Source: Paenibacillus sp. J23TS9 (GTDB lineage: Bacteria > Bacillota > Bacilli > Paenibacillales > Paenibacillaceae). From it: a stretch of 64,000 bases of DNA. Each line of letters starts with the position of its first letter. Positions within the stretch are counted from its first letter, which is position 1. Below the pieces are notes generated by a model. That model searched no databases. It saw only the letters and a list, made by a program, of their open reading frames with translations, and had not been told where the DNA came from. The stretch covers positions 186,001 to 250,000 of the forward strand of contig NZ_BOSG01000001.1 in the NCBI RefSeq assembly GCF_018403225.1, given 5' to 3'. Both the position numbers and the translations under genes were made by a program. This document shows positions 54,069 to 64,000 of this stretch, in pieces.

Positions 54069-55886
54069 ATGACAGACGTACAAGCAAGGCAAAAAAATAT
54101 TCGAAATTTCTGTATCATTGCACATATAGACCACGGTAAATCAACGCTTGCCGACCGGATCTTGGAGTATACGGGTGCTTTAACATCCCGCGAAATGCAG
54201 GAACAGGTACTGGATCAGATGGATTTGGAACGCGAACGCGGCATTACCATCAAGCTGCAGGCCGTGCATCTTACATACAAGGCGGATGACGGTCAGGAGT
54301 ATCTGCTCAATCTGATCGATACTCCTGGGCACGTCGACTTTACCTATGAGGTGTCGCGGAGCCTAGCAGCATGTGAAGGCGCACTTCTGGTCGTGGATGC
54401 TGCACAGGGTATTGAAGCTCAGACGCTGGCAAACGTATATTTGGCACTGGATAACAATCTGGAGATTATTCCGGTTCTCAACAAAATAGACCTGCCGAGC
54501 GCTGATCCGGAACGCGTGAAGCAGGAAATTGAAGATGTTATCGGCCTGGATGCAAGTGAAGCAGTACATGCTTCGGCGAAAGCGGGCATCGGTATCAAAG
54601 AAATACTCGAGCAGATCGTGAAACAGGTTCCAGCTCCAACAGGAGAATCGGAGGAACCGCTGAAAGCTCTCATTTTCGACTCGCATTATGACCCATACAA
54701 AGGTGTTATTGTGTATGTCCGTGTCTTAAACGGAAGCATTAAAACAGGTTCGAAAATTAAAATGATGGCGACAGGAAAAACGTTTGAGGTGATTGAGGTC
54801 GGTGCCTTCAAACCCCGGATGACCATCGTGGACGAGCTGATGGTTGGCGATGTGGGCTTTATCGTCGCCGGCATCAAGCATGTCGGAGATACCCGTGTCG
54901 GCGATACCGTGACCGATGCGAAGAACCCGACAGCCGAGCCGCTCCCGGGCTACCGGAAGATTAATCCGATGGTATACTGTGGTTTGTATCCGATTGAAAC
55001 TTCGGAATATAACGATCTCCGTGAAGCACTCGAGAAGCTGCAGCTGAACGATGCATCCTTGAGCTTTGAGCCGGAAACGTCCAGCGCGCTGGGTTTTGGT
55101 TTCCGTTGCGGATTCCTGGGCCTTCTCCACATGGAAATCATTCAGGAACGGATCGAACGCGAATTCAACATTCCGCTCATTACGACGGCGCCAAGCGTTA
55201 TTTATCGCATTGAACTGACGAACGGCGAAACGATTCAGATCGATAACCCGTCCAACTATCCGGAGGTCGGCAAAATCGAAGCGGTAGAAGAGCCGTACGT
55301 CAAAGCAGGTATCATCGTTCCCAATGACTATGTAGGTACAGTCATGGAGCTATGCCAGAATAAGCGCGGCGAATTCGTGAATATGGAATACATGGACACA
55401 ACCCGCGTAACGATAACGTATGAAATCCCGCTGTCAGAAATCGTGTATGATTTCTTCGACCAGCTGAAGTCCGGTACGAAGGGGTATGCCTCTTTTGACT
55501 ATGAAATCTCGGGTTACCGCAAATCCAATCTGGTCAAGATGGATATTCTGCTGAACAACGAGCAGGTGGATGCGCTGTCGTTCATCGTGCATCGTGACCG
55601 TGCATACCATCGTGGACGCATTATTTGCGAAAAGCTGCGCGAAATCATTCCACGCCAAATGTTTGAGGTGCCGATTCAGGCATCGGTTGGAACAAAGGTC
55701 GTTGCGCGTGAAACCGTCAAAGCGATGCGCAAAAACGTGCTTGCAAAGTGTTACGGCGGCGATATCTCGCGTAAGCGGAAGCTGCTTGAGAAGCAGAAGG
55801 AAGGCAAGAAGCGCATGAAGCAGGTCGGAAGCGTCGAAGTGCCGCAGGAAGCCTTTATGGCCGTTCTCAAAATCGACGACAATTAG
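54069..55886 (+). CDS. lepA: elongation factor 4 (LepA)
   Basis: 605 residues. A ribosome-associated GTPase. G1 AHIDHGKST (about 18-26), G2 RGITIK, G3 DTPGHVDF, G4 NKIDLP, and the LepA-specific C-terminal domain ([29 protein letters not shown], and [17 protein letters not shown]). Full length. Confidence 0.97.
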   Translation: MTDVQARQKNIRNFCIIAHIDHGKSTLADRILEYTGALTSREMQEQVLDQMDLERERGITIKLQAVHLTYKADDGQEYLLNLIDTPGHVDFTYEVSRSLAACEGALLVVDAAQGIEAQTLANVYLALDNNLEIIPVLNKIDLPSADPERVKQEIEDVIGLDASEAVHASAKAGIGIKEILEQIVKQVPAPTGESEEPLKALIFDSHYDPYKGVIVYVRVLNGSIKTGSKIKMMATGKTFEVIEVGAFKPRMTIVDELMVGDVGFIVAGIKHVGDTRVGDTVTDAKNPTAEPLPGYRKINPMVYCGLYPIETSEYNDLREALEKLQLNDASLSFEPETSSALGFGFRCGFLGLLHMEIIQERIEREFNIPLITTAPSVIYRIELTNGETIQIDNPSNYPEVGKIEAVEEPYVKAGIIVPNDYVGTVMELCQNKRGEFVNMEYMDTTRVTITYEIPLSEIVYDFFDQLKSGTKGYASFDYEISGYRKSNLVKMDILLNNEQVDALSFIVHRDRAYHRGRIICEKLREIIPRQMFEVPIQASVGTKVVARETVKAMRKNVLAKCYGGDISRKRKLLEKQKEGKKRMKQVGSVEVPQEAFMAVLKIDDN

Positions 55887-55972
55887 GATGCTATTTTTCA
55901 CGGGAGAGCCGCTGGCGGCTTTCCCTTAAATATTCGGGGTTCCCGCAAAGTACCTGAATAATCTTCAAATGT

Positions 55973-56000
55973 AATAGCCCCACTTTGTGGGGTTATTTTT
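55973..56000 (+). terminator. rho-independent terminator
   Basis: AATAGCCCCAC / GTGGGGTTATT with a 3-base loop and TTTTT. It follows a second GC hairpin (GGGAGAGCCG...) at 55901-55925. Confidence 0.85.
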
Positions 56001-56096
56001 AGATGATTACAAGAAATCCGAAGTTTACATGCATTTCGCCTTCGATAAGCATATTTCGATAGATATTTTCGTATACGATAAGGAGGGAATTGGACA

Positions 56097-57302
56097 ATGA
56101 CAATCATTAAGCCGCATGCTGCGGAAGCCGTAAAGTCCCAGGGGAATCGGAAACCGCAAGCGGTCTATCTTCACATTCCCTTTTGCACCAACAAGTGTTT
56201 TTATTGCGATTTCAACTCCTATGTGCTGAAGAATCAGCCGGTAATGGAATATTTGCAAGGCCTTGAGCGTGAAATGGAACGGACGGTTAAGGAGGTTCCA
56301 CCTGGCGAAATCAAGACCATTTTCGTAGGTGGCGGAACCCCGACCGTTCTGAAGCCAGATGAAATGGAATACTTTTTGAAGACGGTCCGCACCTATTTCC
56401 CGGATTGGTCCGACTCGATTGAGTTTTCCATGGAGGCTAACCCGGGTACTACCGATTTGGAAAAGCTGTCCGTCATGCGCGAAGGCGGTGTGAACCGCGT
56501 CAGCTTCGGCGTACAATCCTTCCAGAATGAGCTGCTCAAAGGCATCGGAAGAATTCATGATACGGATGATGTATATCAGAGTCTGGAAAACGCACGTAAA
56601 GCCGGCTTCGAAAATATGTCGATCGACTTGATGTTCGGGCTGCCGAACCAGACGGTGGAAATGCTGGCGGAGAGCGTGGATAAGGCACTGGCGCTGGATT
56701 TGCCTCATTACTCCATATACAGTCTGAAGGTAGAGGAAAATACACTTTTCCATACGATGTTTAAAAAGAATCAGCTGCCGCTTCCTAATGAGGATGACGA
56801 GCTGCAAATGTATTTGCTCCTGATGGATCGCATGAAAAAAGCGGGCTACGAGCAGTATGAGATCAGCAACTTTGCCAAACCGGGCTATCACAGCCGCCAC
56901 AACATGGCTTACTGGTTGAATGAAGACTATTACGGACTCGGTGCCGGAGCACACGGGTATGTAGGACATCAGCGCCACATGAATATCAAAGGCGTCAATC
57001 CGTATACAGAAGCCACGAAGGAAGGGCTGCCGCGGATGGAGAGCTTTACCGTTCCGAAAGAGGAAGCGATGGAGGACTTCATGATGGTCGGACTGCGCGT
57101 GATGAGCGGGGTTTCAAAAAGTCATTTTGAAGAGCAGTTTGGCCTTACCATCGAGGAGGTTTTCGCAGAACCGCTGGGTAAAATGCTGGATAAAGGATTG
57201 ATGGAAGAAACGGGCACAGGCTATCGTCTCAGTGAGCAAGGGCTTCTGTTTGGCAATGATGTATTTGGCACATTTATCGGGTCGCTGACCATTAAAGAAT
57301 AG
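56097..57302 (+). CDS. hemW: HemW, radical SAM heme chaperone
   Basis: 401 residues, AAGGAGGG site. The radical-SAM cluster is FCTNKCFYCDF (CxxxCxxC, about 30-38), then GGGTPT, and the HemW C-terminal domain. The CNF-type cysteine that distinguishes coproporphyrinogen dehydrogenase HemN is not evident. The product is therefore a heme chaperone rather than HemN. Synteny lepA-hemW-hrcA is conserved. Confidence 0.93.
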   Translation: MTIIKPHAAEAVKSQGNRKPQAVYLHIPFCTNKCFYCDFNSYVLKNQPVMEYLQGLEREMERTVKEVPPGEIKTIFVGGGTPTVLKPDEMEYFLKTVRTYFPDWSDSIEFSMEANPGTTDLEKLSVMREGGVNRVSFGVQSFQNELLKGIGRIHDTDDVYQSLENARKAGFENMSIDLMFGLPNQTVEMLAESVDKALALDLPHYSIYSLKVEENTLFHTMFKKNQLPLPNEDDELQMYLLLMDRMKKAGYEQYEISNFAKPGYHSRHNMAYWLNEDYYGLGAGAHGYVGHQRHMNIKGVNPYTEATKEGLPRMESFTVPKEEAMEDFMMVGLRVMSGVSKSHFEEQFGLTIEEVFAEPLGKMLDKGLMEETGTGYRLSEQGLLFGNDVFGTFIGSLTIKE

Positions 57303-57429
57303 CTTGAACTTCTATGCGTGATGTTGTATATTTATTCATATTAAAAAAACAGCACGTATAGAGGATGCGCAATTGACTACGGGCATGAGCCTGTTTTGCA
57401 TCATCCTTGAACTTAGGAGGAGAAGTAAG

Positions 57430-57897
57430 ATGCCGGCTGTAGTCACATGTAGAATTGCGGTAGCGGAGGATGTTGAGCCGCTCTTTCATATGATTGATGG
57501 ATACGCACAGAAGGGGATTATGCTGCCTCGGTCCCGGAAGGTACTGGAAAAGCAGCTGGATCAATTCGTCGTTGCGGAAATGGACGGCACGGTCATAGGC
57601 TGCGGCTCGCTCTGCCGCTTGGGCAGTGATCTGGTTGAAATTCGTTCCCTTGGTATTATGGATGGACATAAAGGGCTTGGCATTGGCTCCATGCTGGTGA
57701 ACAAACTGACAGAGGAAGCAATACGCCAGGGCATTCCCAAAATTATGGCTTTAACGTATGAGGTATCTTTTTTTGTGAAAAACGGTTTTTCTGTGGTAGA
57801 GAAGGAAATTTTCCCGGAAAAGGTATGGACCGATTGCGTCAACTGCAGCAAGCAGTCCTGCTGTGATGAAATTGCCGTACTTAAGATGCTGGACTAA
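57430..57897 (+). CDS. GNAT-family N-acetyltransferase
   Basis: 155 residues from the ATG at 57430 (AGGAGGAG site). Acetyl-CoA loop GHKGLGIGSMLVNKL (about 82-96) and a C-terminal cluster of cysteines (DCVNCSKQSCCDE) typical of ArgA-like amino-acid N-acetyltransferases in Firmicutes. The substrate is unproven; N-acetylglutamate synthesis is possible. Confidence 0.85.
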   Translation: MPAVVTCRIAVAEDVEPLFHMIDGYAQKGIMLPRSRKVLEKQLDQFVVAEMDGTVIGCGSLCRLGSDLVEIRSLGIMDGHKGLGIGSMLVNKLTEEAIRQGIPKIMALTYEVSFFVKNGFSVVEKEIFPEKVWTDCVNCSKQSCCDEIAVLKMLD

Positions 57898-57925
57898 CGT
57901 AAAAGCTGCATGATCATAAAAACGG

Positions 57926-57974
57926 ACCACTTGCCACTCAAGTCATGTTCAATGACTGATGGAAGTGGTTTTTT
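57926..57974 (+). terminator. rho-independent terminator
   Basis: ACCACTT / AAGTGGT outer stem with an inner AGTCAT / ATGACT hairpin and a T-run. Confidence 0.75.
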
Positions 57975-58039
57975 GTTGCTGAAATACTATGGGAAATAAT
58001 TCACTCGGCAGACGGTTTTTTTCATTATCCATAATAAAA

Positions 58040-58065
58040 TGAACGATTATCCGAAGTTATCGGTC
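58040..58065 (+). promoter_or_regulatory. possible ECF promoter
   Basis: TGAAC (58040-58044), 16 bases, CGGTC (58061-58065), 38 bases before the ECF sigma gene start. It resembles an ECF autoregulatory site, but the -10 is only partly conserved. Confidence 0.3.
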
Positions 58066-58102
58066 ATATAGACAAGACAACCAAAAGGGAGGTGTAATCG
58101 GA

Positions 58103-58621
58103 GTGAATGACCGCGAGCTTTTTGAGACGTATAAGGAACAGGTCTATCATCTGTGCTTTTACATGATGCAAAACCGTTCAGACGCCGAGGATATTTGCCA
58201 GGAAGTGTTCGTCAAAGCCTTGCTTGCCGACAGGTCGCAAGTACGTGACCTCAAACCATGGCTGCTTAGAATCGCTTCAAATGAGTGCAGCAGTGTTCTC
58301 AGAAGACGTAAAAACGGCTGGGCCAAGGAACTGAGTGCCTATCTGCTTACCCGTCCGCGTATATCCAATCCGGTTGAAGAGAATGTAGATCAGCGGGAAA
58401 TCAAAATGGAATTTTACCAAGTGTATGGCAGACTGCCGGATAAGATTCGCATAGTTGTTACCCTTCGTTATGTTAATGAAATGACAATACCGGAAATTGC
58501 GAATGTCCTCAATATTCCGGAAGGAACGGTTAAATCGAGATTAAACCGTGGAATCAAGCTGCTGCAGCAAATGAAGGTATTTCAAACAAAGGAGATGATT
58601 GGAAATGAGTCGCTTCTATAA
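58103..58621 (+). CDS. ECF RNA polymerase sigma factor
   Basis: 172 residues from a GTG with GGGAGGTG upstream. Region 2 (YHLCFYMMQNRSDAEDICQEVFVKAL), region 4 (LPDKIRIVVTLRYVNEMTIPEIANVLNIPEGTVKSRLNRGIKLL). It overlaps by 17 bases with a DUF4179 gene, the usual partner of this ECF group in Paenibacillus and Bacillus. Confidence 0.9.
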   Translation: MNDRELFETYKEQVYHLCFYMMQNRSDAEDICQEVFVKALLADRSQVRDLKPWLLRIASNECSSVLRRRKNGWAKELSAYLLTRPRISNPVEENVDQREIKMEFYQVYGRLPDKIRIVVTLRYVNEMTIPEIANVLNIPEGTVKSRLNRGIKLLQQMKVFQTKEMIGNESLL

Positions 58622-60260
58622 AAATGGGCTACAGGGAAAGGTTCAGGATCCTCCCCGTCCGAATTATAATCAGATGTGGACGGACATTGAACGAGAAGTA
58701 GCGATGCGCAGATCGGGTGCTCTGCAAGTGACTTCCACTCCAAGAACGAAAAGGAAATTCATACCTGCTGCCATCGTCTTCTCGTGTTTTATGGTCGTTG
58801 CCGTTCCTGTGTTTGCGGGGGTTACACTGAATTGGGACAGTCTTTACGGCGGCCGGAGTGTAACGAATGCACTGAATAATGGAGTTGGCCAACGTTATAA
58901 TCTTGATGTGAGCAGCAAGGATATTACGATGAGCTTGAAAGGTGTAGTCACGGACGGAGAAAGAATGAAAATGTTGGTCTCGATCGATTCCGATATGAAA
59001 CCGGGCGATTATGATGCTGTGGAACTGGAGCATATGGTAATCAAGGACGAAGCAGGTAAGGAAGAACCGGTCAATGGTTACTTGAATTACGATGAATCCA
59101 GTGGAAAACTTCTCGGGATATATGAAACTAAAGACAATCTGCAGCAAGGCAAAAAAACATACACACTGGAAGCAGGCAGCCTTGTATATTACAAAGACAA
59201 GGACATTGCCCTGAAGCAGATCCCTAAAGCAGGAGAAACGCTCTCCACCGGTGAAGCGCGATACCCTTCCATCCGCATAAAGTCGGTGACGGAGTCCAAT
59301 AGCAGTTTAGCCGTACGGTATAACGTATCAGCAGCCGATTCAAACGACCAGGGACATGGAGATCCGCATTTAATTGTTAAGACGGGTAGCGGAAGCAGTC
59401 GGGGCATGCTGACCCAGCTTCCTCCGGAAGATAAGGACGTACTTATTGAGCAAGTATTCAGTAATTTGACCGCCGAAGCATGGGGGAATGCAGAGCTGCA
59501 TTTCAATTATATGAAAGAAGCGAAGCGGATTCCGGGTACGTGGTCATTCCATTTTAAAGCAGATGGCAAAAAGGCGGGCGAAGCGGTTTATTCGCAGCTG
59601 CTGCAATCCAGCGATGAATTCCAGCAAAAGGCGGGTATGTCGCTAAACCAGTTGACAGTCACACCACTGGAGATTATTGCCGGCATTCAGGATGACATGC
59701 TGATGAAGGTACACGACAAGAATGGTGAAGTCATGTATAAAGACGTACGGCTGATGGTTGGCGATCAGGAGATCGCAGGCTCCTACACGATAAAAGGGGA
59801 TGACCCGGAAAAGTATCAGCATGTGTTCGCTTTCGAATCACCGGAGTGGTACAAGGATTGGTCCAAGGTACCGATGAAGATGATTTTGAAAGATGCGGTT
59901 GTCACAAAAAGAGATAAATCCGCAAACTGGCTTGTCCTGAACAAACCCGCTGCGAAGAAGCAGACGGCTGAAATGAAGCTGGAGTCTTTCGGAGTTCGTT
60001 TCGATTATTATATGGATGGGAATGATCTCGTTGTCGAATCGGAGTCTGATTCGAAGGGATTTAAAGGTATCAGCCAATCCATGCTCCGCGTGGATGGTCA
60101 AGACCTCTATCCGGAATATACACCGAGGGGACCGAGCGCACCGAGCAAAAATATCGAGAGATACCCGAACTTTAAGATGAATCAAACGCTGGAGATCAAT
60201 CCTGGATTCTACAGCTATTATGATTCGAGCAGGGACAGTGAGATAACCCTCATTAAATAG
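58605..60260 (+). CDS. DUF4179-domain membrane protein, putative anti-sigma factor
   Basis: 551 residues from the ATG at 58605 (AAAGGAGATG site). Cytoplasmic N-terminus (1-50), one membrane helix (about 53-72, FIPAAIVFSCFMVVAVPVFAG) and a large beta-rich extracellular part starting with DUF4179 (about 75-160, KDITMSLKGVVTDGERMKMLVSID). No zinc-finger anti-sigma motif. Its role as a membrane anti-sigma factor is from context. Confidence 0.82.
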   Translation: MSRFYKNGLQGKVQDPPRPNYNQMWTDIEREVAMRRSGALQVTSTPRTKRKFIPAAIVFSCFMVVAVPVFAGVTLNWDSLYGGRSVTNALNNGVGQRYNLDVSSKDITMSLKGVVTDGERMKMLVSIDSDMKPGDYDAVELEHMVIKDEAGKEEPVNGYLNYDESSGKLLGIYETKDNLQQGKKTYTLEAGSLVYYKDKDIALKQIPKAGETLSTGEARYPSIRIKSVTESNSSLAVRYNVSAADSNDQGHGDPHLIVKTGSGSSRGMLTQLPPEDKDVLIEQVFSNLTAEAWGNAELHFNYMKEAKRIPGTWSFHFKADGKKAGEAVYSQLLQSSDEFQQKAGMSLNQLTVTPLEIIAGIQDDMLMKVHDKNGEVMYKDVRLMVGDQEIAGSYTIKGDDPEKYQHVFAFESPEWYKDWSKVPMKMILKDAVVTKRDKSANWLVLNKPAAKKQTAEMKLESFGVRFDYYMDGNDLVVESESDSKGFKGISQSMLRVDGQDLYPEYTPRGPSAPSKNIERYPNFKMNQTLEINPGFYSYYDSSRDSEITLIK

Positions 60261-60313
60261 AAAATCGTTGTTTCCTGTGGTGAAGTAATTCCACAGTCCA
60301 TTATTGACCCATG

Positions 60314-60357
60314 ATACCGAACTGACTTGACAATGCTCATGTCAGTTTGGTATTTTT
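60314..60357 (+). terminator. terminator of the ECF/DUF4179 operon
   Basis: ATACCGAACTGAC / GTCAGTTTGGTAT (one mismatch) with a 14-base loop and TTTT. The loop contains TTGACA, the probable -35 of the hrcA promoter. Confidence 0.75.
60327..60356 (+). promoter_or_regulatory. candidate sigma-A promoter of the hrcA operon
   Basis: TTGACA (60327-60332), 18-base spacer, TATTTT (60351-60356), with CIRCE starting 12 bases downstream, which is the expected arrangement for HrcA-repressed promoters. Confidence 0.5.
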
Positions 60358-60367
60358 GTATTAGCGC

Positions 60368-60394
60368 TTAGCACTCATCTGAGTCGAGTGCTAA
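60368..60394 (+). promoter_or_regulatory. CIRCE element, HrcA operator
   Basis: A perfect TTAGCACTC-N9-GAGTGCTAA inverted repeat, the class I heat-shock operator, 40 bases before hrcA. Confidence 0.97.
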
Positions 60395-60433
60395 CGATTG
60401 GCGATAATCAACAACCAGGGGGGAGGGGAAGAC

Positions 60434-61468
60434 ATGCTTACCGAACGCCAAAGATTGATACTGAATGCCATTGTCGACGATTATATCCGCTCTGCGGAAC
60501 CTGTCGGCTCACGCAGCATATCGAAACGGGGAGATGTCGGATACAGTCCTGCAACGATACGCAATGAGATGGCTGACTTGGAGGATCTGGGTTTTTTGGA
60601 ACAGCCCCATACATCGGCCGGACGCATCCCTTCTCATAAAGGTTACCGATATTATGTGGACCATCTTGAACCGATTTATCAAGGGCTTCCAACGGAGCTG
60701 CGTTCTCTGCGCAACTATTTCGCGGAGAAGCTGAATGCATCGGAACAGGTCATCCAGCATGCCGCCATGATTCTTTCCCATATTACGAACTACACTTCCA
60801 TCCTGCTTGGGCCGGAAGTTTTTCATACGTCTCTTCGCCATTTCCAGCTGCTGTCGCTAAACGAGACGACTGCGGTAGCCATTATCGTGACCAGCACTGG
60901 ACAGGTTGAGAGCAAAACGGTATCTGTACCGCCTGGCGTTTCTGTTTCAGAAATGGAGAAAGTGGTAAATCTGCTTAACAGTAGGCTGGTCAATGTTCCG
61001 CTCTACAAGCTCAAATCCAGGCTTTACCGTGAGCTGGGGCAGGAAATGGAGCGCCACTTAACCAATTTTGAAGAAATGATGGGCATCTTGGACAATATAT
61101 TTGTGGATACGGATACCGATCAGCGCGTGTATTTGAGCGGTGCAACCAATATGTTGACCCAGCCCGAATTCAAAGATGTGGAGAAAGTCAAGGACATCCT
61201 TGACCTTCTCGAAGAAACGCCTACACTCATGAAAATGATGGCTGCCACGCAGGGCTCGGCAGGGATTCAAGTTCGGATTGGTACCGAAAATGACCATGAG
61301 GCCTTTGCTAACTGCAGCCTGATAACGGCAACCTATTCATTGGATGGAGAGGCGCTGGGAACGATCGGCATTCTAGGTCCTACGCGGATGGAATATGCCA
61401 GGGTAATGAGTCTGCTTGGCATTCTGTCGAAGGATCTGACGACGATGCTATCAAAGCTGTATAAATAA
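60434..61468 (+). CDS. hrcA: heat-inducible transcription repressor HrcA
   Basis: 344 residues from the ATG at 60434 (GGGGGAGGGG site). A winged-helix N-terminus (LTERQRLILNAIVDDYIRSAEPVGSR, then GYSPATIRNEMADLEDLGFL) and the HrcA core (ARVMSLLGILSKDLT at the end). Binds CIRCE. In B. subtilis its activity depends on GroE, which makes the neighbouring non-GroEL chaperonin of interest. Confidence 0.97.
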   Translation: MLTERQRLILNAIVDDYIRSAEPVGSRSISKRGDVGYSPATIRNEMADLEDLGFLEQPHTSAGRIPSHKGYRYYVDHLEPIYQGLPTELRSLRNYFAEKLNASEQVIQHAAMILSHITNYTSILLGPEVFHTSLRHFQLLSLNETTAVAIIVTSTGQVESKTVSVPPGVSVSEMEKVVNLLNSRLVNVPLYKLKSRLYRELGQEMERHLTNFEEMMGILDNIFVDTDTDQRVYLSGATNMLTQPEFKDVEKVKDILDLLEETPTLMKMMAATQGSAGIQVRIGTENDHEAFANCSLITATYSLDGEALGTIGILGPTRMEYARVMSLLGILSKDLTTMLSKLYK

Positions 61469-61483
61469 GGAGGCTTGAGGCGG

Positions 61484-63034
61484 ATGAGTCAAGGTCAGCA
61501 GCCGGTACGCGAAGGCGAGGAACGGTACGCGGCACTGCTCAACAACAGTAATGCCGTCCGGGCCATTACCTCTGCGGTTGAAGGCACCCTGGGTCCTAAA
61601 GGACTTGATGTCATGCTGGTGGGTGACCGGGGTGAAGTGATTATTACGAACGACGGGGTCACTATTCTGGATAAAATGGATGTCAGTCATCCAGCGGCAA
61701 GGCTGCTAATTCAGGTAGCACGCTCCCAGCAGAAAAAGGTAGGGGATGGAACAACCACAGCTACCGTTCTGGCGGGTGCACTTGTCCAGGAAGGGGTATC
61801 CCAGATCGTAAGAGGCGTACCTGCATCCAAAGTGGTGGCAGGCATGCAGCAGGGAGTTAAGATGGCTGCAGAATCTCTGCAAGCCCGGGCCAGAGAGATT
61901 GAGGATCTGGAGGATCCCTTGCTGGCCAAAGCCGTATACGTGGCTGGAAGGGAACGGGAAGATATCGTGGCTCTTGTAATGGAAGCTGCTTCGATCATCG
62001 GAATCCGCAAGCTGAAGGATCCTTCCTATTTACTGGCTGATGCCGTGACATCGCATGAAAAGGGCAGCAATGAGGTGTTTGAGGGTCTTCTGCTCAGACA
62101 GCTGCCATTGTATCCACATGATACGCCCATTCTTGAAGATACACGGATTCTCATCCTGCATGATGCGCTTGAGCCTGAAAGCCTGGATGAGGAAGTGTTG
62201 ACGACTGAAGCCGGCTTTGCCCGATATATGGAACTGCGTGAGCGGTTTACCCGCGATTTGCATGTGTTGGCTGATCTCGGTATTGGTTTGATTTTGCTGG
62301 AAAAAGGGATTCATCCGGATGCAGAACAGTTCTGCATGGATCATGGAATCATGGTCATTCCAAGAGTAAGCCGGAATGACCTGGCACGCGTCAGCTCAAT
62401 GACCGGTGCCGTTCCGCTGCGGCGGACGGCGTTACATAAAGAGCGGGAGTCACTTGGAAGACTGCTCGGTTTTTCTCCTTGGGCATGCTATGATGAAACA
62501 TTAGAGCGTGTCCGGATCAGGAGCGGCGGACAAAAGGAGGAGCCTTTTGTGACGCTCATTGTTGGTGCCAGCACCGCTGAAGTGGTCGGTGAATCAGCCC
62601 GGATCGCGGCTGACGCAGCTTCTGCACTTCAGGCAGCGATTGCAGGAGGTATCCTCCCCGGCGGCGGCACCGCTGAGCTTGCCGTTTCCTATGAGCTGGA
62701 GCGGCAGCGTGAAGCTGTGAAAGGGATGGAGGCTTTTGGCATTGCAGCTGTTGCTGCAGCCCTACGTAAACCGATGTCCCAAATCCTGCTGAACGCAGGC
62801 TACAATCCGCTTGAGAAGATGGAAGAGGCACGTGCCGCGCAGCTGACAGAGAATTGTGACGGCATGGGAGTGGACTGCGATTCCGGCCTTGTGATCCACT
62901 ACGAGGAGAAGGGCATTGTTGATCCCGCTTTGGTCAAAATTCACGGCCTGCAGACGGCTGGTGAGGTTGCTGCGGCAGTACTGCGCATTCATAATGTTAT
63001 TAAGATGAGAAGCGCACATGGGTATGAGGAATGA
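61484..63034 (+). CDS. archaeal-type (group II/III) chaperonin in the heat-shock operon
   Basis: 516 residues from the ATG at 61484 (AAGGAGGC site). Motifs are those of thermosome/CCT-type chaperonins rather than Gro[14 protein letters not shown] (about 35-46), [21 protein letters not shown] (about 54-74), the ATPase loop GDGTTTATV (87-95, Asp88), a helical-protrusion region (about 225-290, [20 protein letters not shown], then [12 protein letters not shown]) that acts as a built-in lid, and the C-terminal [10 protein letters not shown]. No groES is adjacent. The location between hrcA and grpE is that of the bacterial group III chaperonins described for Carboxydothermus. Confidence 0.88.
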   Translation: MSQGQQPVREGEERYAALLNNSNAVRAITSAVEGTLGPKGLDVMLVGDRGEVIITNDGVTILDKMDVSHPAARLLIQVARSQQKKVGDGTTTATVLAGALVQEGVSQIVRGVPASKVVAGMQQGVKMAAESLQARAREIEDLEDPLLAKAVYVAGREREDIVALVMEAASIIGIRKLKDPSYLLADAVTSHEKGSNEVFEGLLLRQLPLYPHDTPILEDTRILILHDALEPESLDEEVLTTEAGFARYMELRERFTRDLHVLADLGIGLILLEKGIHPDAEQFCMDHGIMVIPRVSRNDLARVSSMTGAVPLRRTALHKERESLGRLLGFSPWACYDETLERVRIRSGGQKEEPFVTLIVGASTAEVVGESARIAADAASALQAAIAGGILPGGGTAELAVSYELERQREAVKGMEAFGIAAVAAALRKPMSQILLNAGYNPLEKMEEARAAQLTENCDGMGVDCDSGLVIHYEEKGIVDPALVKIHGLQTAGEVAAAVLRIHNVIKMRSAHGYEE

Positions 63035-63097
63035 CATGAAATGAAGCGAAAGTTTGGCACAAAAAGATATAGAGCATATTAAGGAGGTGAAGACATC

Positions 63098-63697
63098 TTG
63101 AAAGAAAACCAAAACTATCAAGAACATGAAAACGAATTGAATGAAACCAGCGAGGATACTTCGGTGGAAAATGAAAACACAGCTGCTCAAGCAGATGCTT
63201 CTTCTACAGAAGAGGGAAATGTGGAGGTATTGGATTCCGCACATCTTCAAAATGAGGTTGAACGCCTGCAGACGCTGGCTGATGATTACCAGCAGCGAGC
63301 ACTGCGGACTCAAGCGGATTTTGATAACTTCCGTAAACGGACCCAGAAGGAGAAAGAAGACTTTGCAAAATATGCATCGTCCAAGCTGATTACGGAGCTG
63401 CTCCCTATTATTGATAATTTCGGGCGGGCCATTACCGCTGCAGGTGACATTGCAGACAGTGATTCCTTCGCGAAAGGCGTTGGCATGATCTTCCGTCAGC
63501 TCGAAGGCGTTCTGAAAGCCGAGGGTCTGGAGCCGATGGAAACGGTTGGACAGCCGTTTAATCCAGAATTCCATCAAGCCATCATGCAGGTGGAAAGCGA
63601 TGAATATGAAGAAGGCATCGTTGTTGAGGAAGTGCAAAAAGGCTACATTCTCAAAGACAGAGTGTTACGCCCGGCAATGGTTAAAGTCAGCATGTAA
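63098..63697 (+). CDS. grpE: nucleotide exchange factor GrpE
   Basis: 199 residues from a TTG preceded by AAGGAGGTG. The first 55 residues are acidic and disordered, followed by the coiled coil (LQTLADDYQQRALRTQADFDNFRKRTQKE) and the beta head (PFNPEFHQAIMQVES, VLRPAMVKVS). Exchanges nucleotide on DnaK. Confidence 0.96.
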   Translation: MKENQNYQEHENELNETSEDTSVENENTAAQADASSTEEGNVEVLDSAHLQNEVERLQTLADDYQQRALRTQADFDNFRKRTQKEKEDFAKYASSKLITELLPIIDNFGRAITAAGDIADSDSFAKGVGMIFRQLEGVLKAEGLEPMETVGQPFNPEFHQAIMQVESDEYEEGIVVEEVQKGYILKDRVLRPAMVKVSM

Positions 63698-63740
63698 TTT
63701 CATGGCTGTTTAAATATATGAAAATATTCATTTATTCTGA

Positions 63741-64000
<260 letters not shown>

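Noticed and set aside
56025..56978. Leftward frame of 317 codons
   Set aside because: Antisense shadow of hemW; no ribosome site and biased His/Leu/Phe composition typical of antisense frames.
62762..63637. Leftward frame of 291 codons
   Set aside because: Antisense to the chaperonin and grpE genes, both of which are certain.

Overview
The window looks like chromosome of a spore-forming Gram-positive bacterium of the Paenibacillus type. The evidence is spore-specific genes (sigK, spoVAC-AD-AE, gpr, spoIIP), a B. subtilis-like gene order (yqeG-yqeH-aroE-yqeI-nadD-yqeK-yqeL-yqeM, comER/comEA-EB-EC, holA-rpsT-gpr-spoIIP-lepA-hemW-hrcA-grpE-dnaK), strong AGGAGG-type ribosome sites, a leuS T-box and a CIRCE element. 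The genus is inferred from gene content, not from a search.

Region 1 (1-12.4 kb) is the most unusual part. The gene for the late mother-cell sigma factor sigma-K is split. Codons 1-66 and part of codon 67 lie at 463-662 and the rest lies at 11790-12291. Between them is an 11,127-bp element bounded by a 12-bp direct repeat and carrying a large serine recombinase next to its right end. Precise recombination between the repeats would rebuild a 233-codon pro-sigma-K frame. The element is therefore a skin-like developmental excision element. Its cargo (replication-relaxation protein, FtsK-type ATPase, DnaD-like protein, S24 peptidase, ArpU regulator, zinc-ribbon protein, a candidate toxin peptide) comes from a mobile element and is decaying by frameshift, nonsense and truncation, while the recombinase and the repeats remain intact.

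Region 2 (12.6-29.9 kb) holds two short-chain dehydrogenases, a LytTR regulator, an FMN reductase, an M42 peptidase, spoVAC-AD-AE, a MoxR/DUF58/transglutaminase operon and the yqeG-to-yqeM housekeeping operon with a CvfB-like gene inserted.

Region 3 (29.9-34.3 kb) is a remnant phosphonate (C-P lyase) operon behind a candidate PhoP box: PHP protein, hexapeptide transferase, phnF, phnG, phnH, then a 5' piece of phnI joined to a 3' piece of phnE. The central catalytic genes are gone.

Region 4 (34.3-50.8 kb) has T-box-leuS, the comER/comE locus, an ECF sigma/anti-sigma pair with a recognisable self-promoter, holA, a metallophosphoesterase, a two-component system, an MFS pump and rpsT. Region 5 (50.8-64 kb) has gpr (with a sigma-G promoter), spoIIP, a yqxA-like gene, lepA, hemW, a GNAT enzyme, an ECF/DUF4179 pair, and the heat-shock operon hrcA - archaeal-type chaperonin - grpE - dnaK. 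The chaperonin is a group II/III-like Cpn60 rather than GroEL. The window ends inside dnaK.
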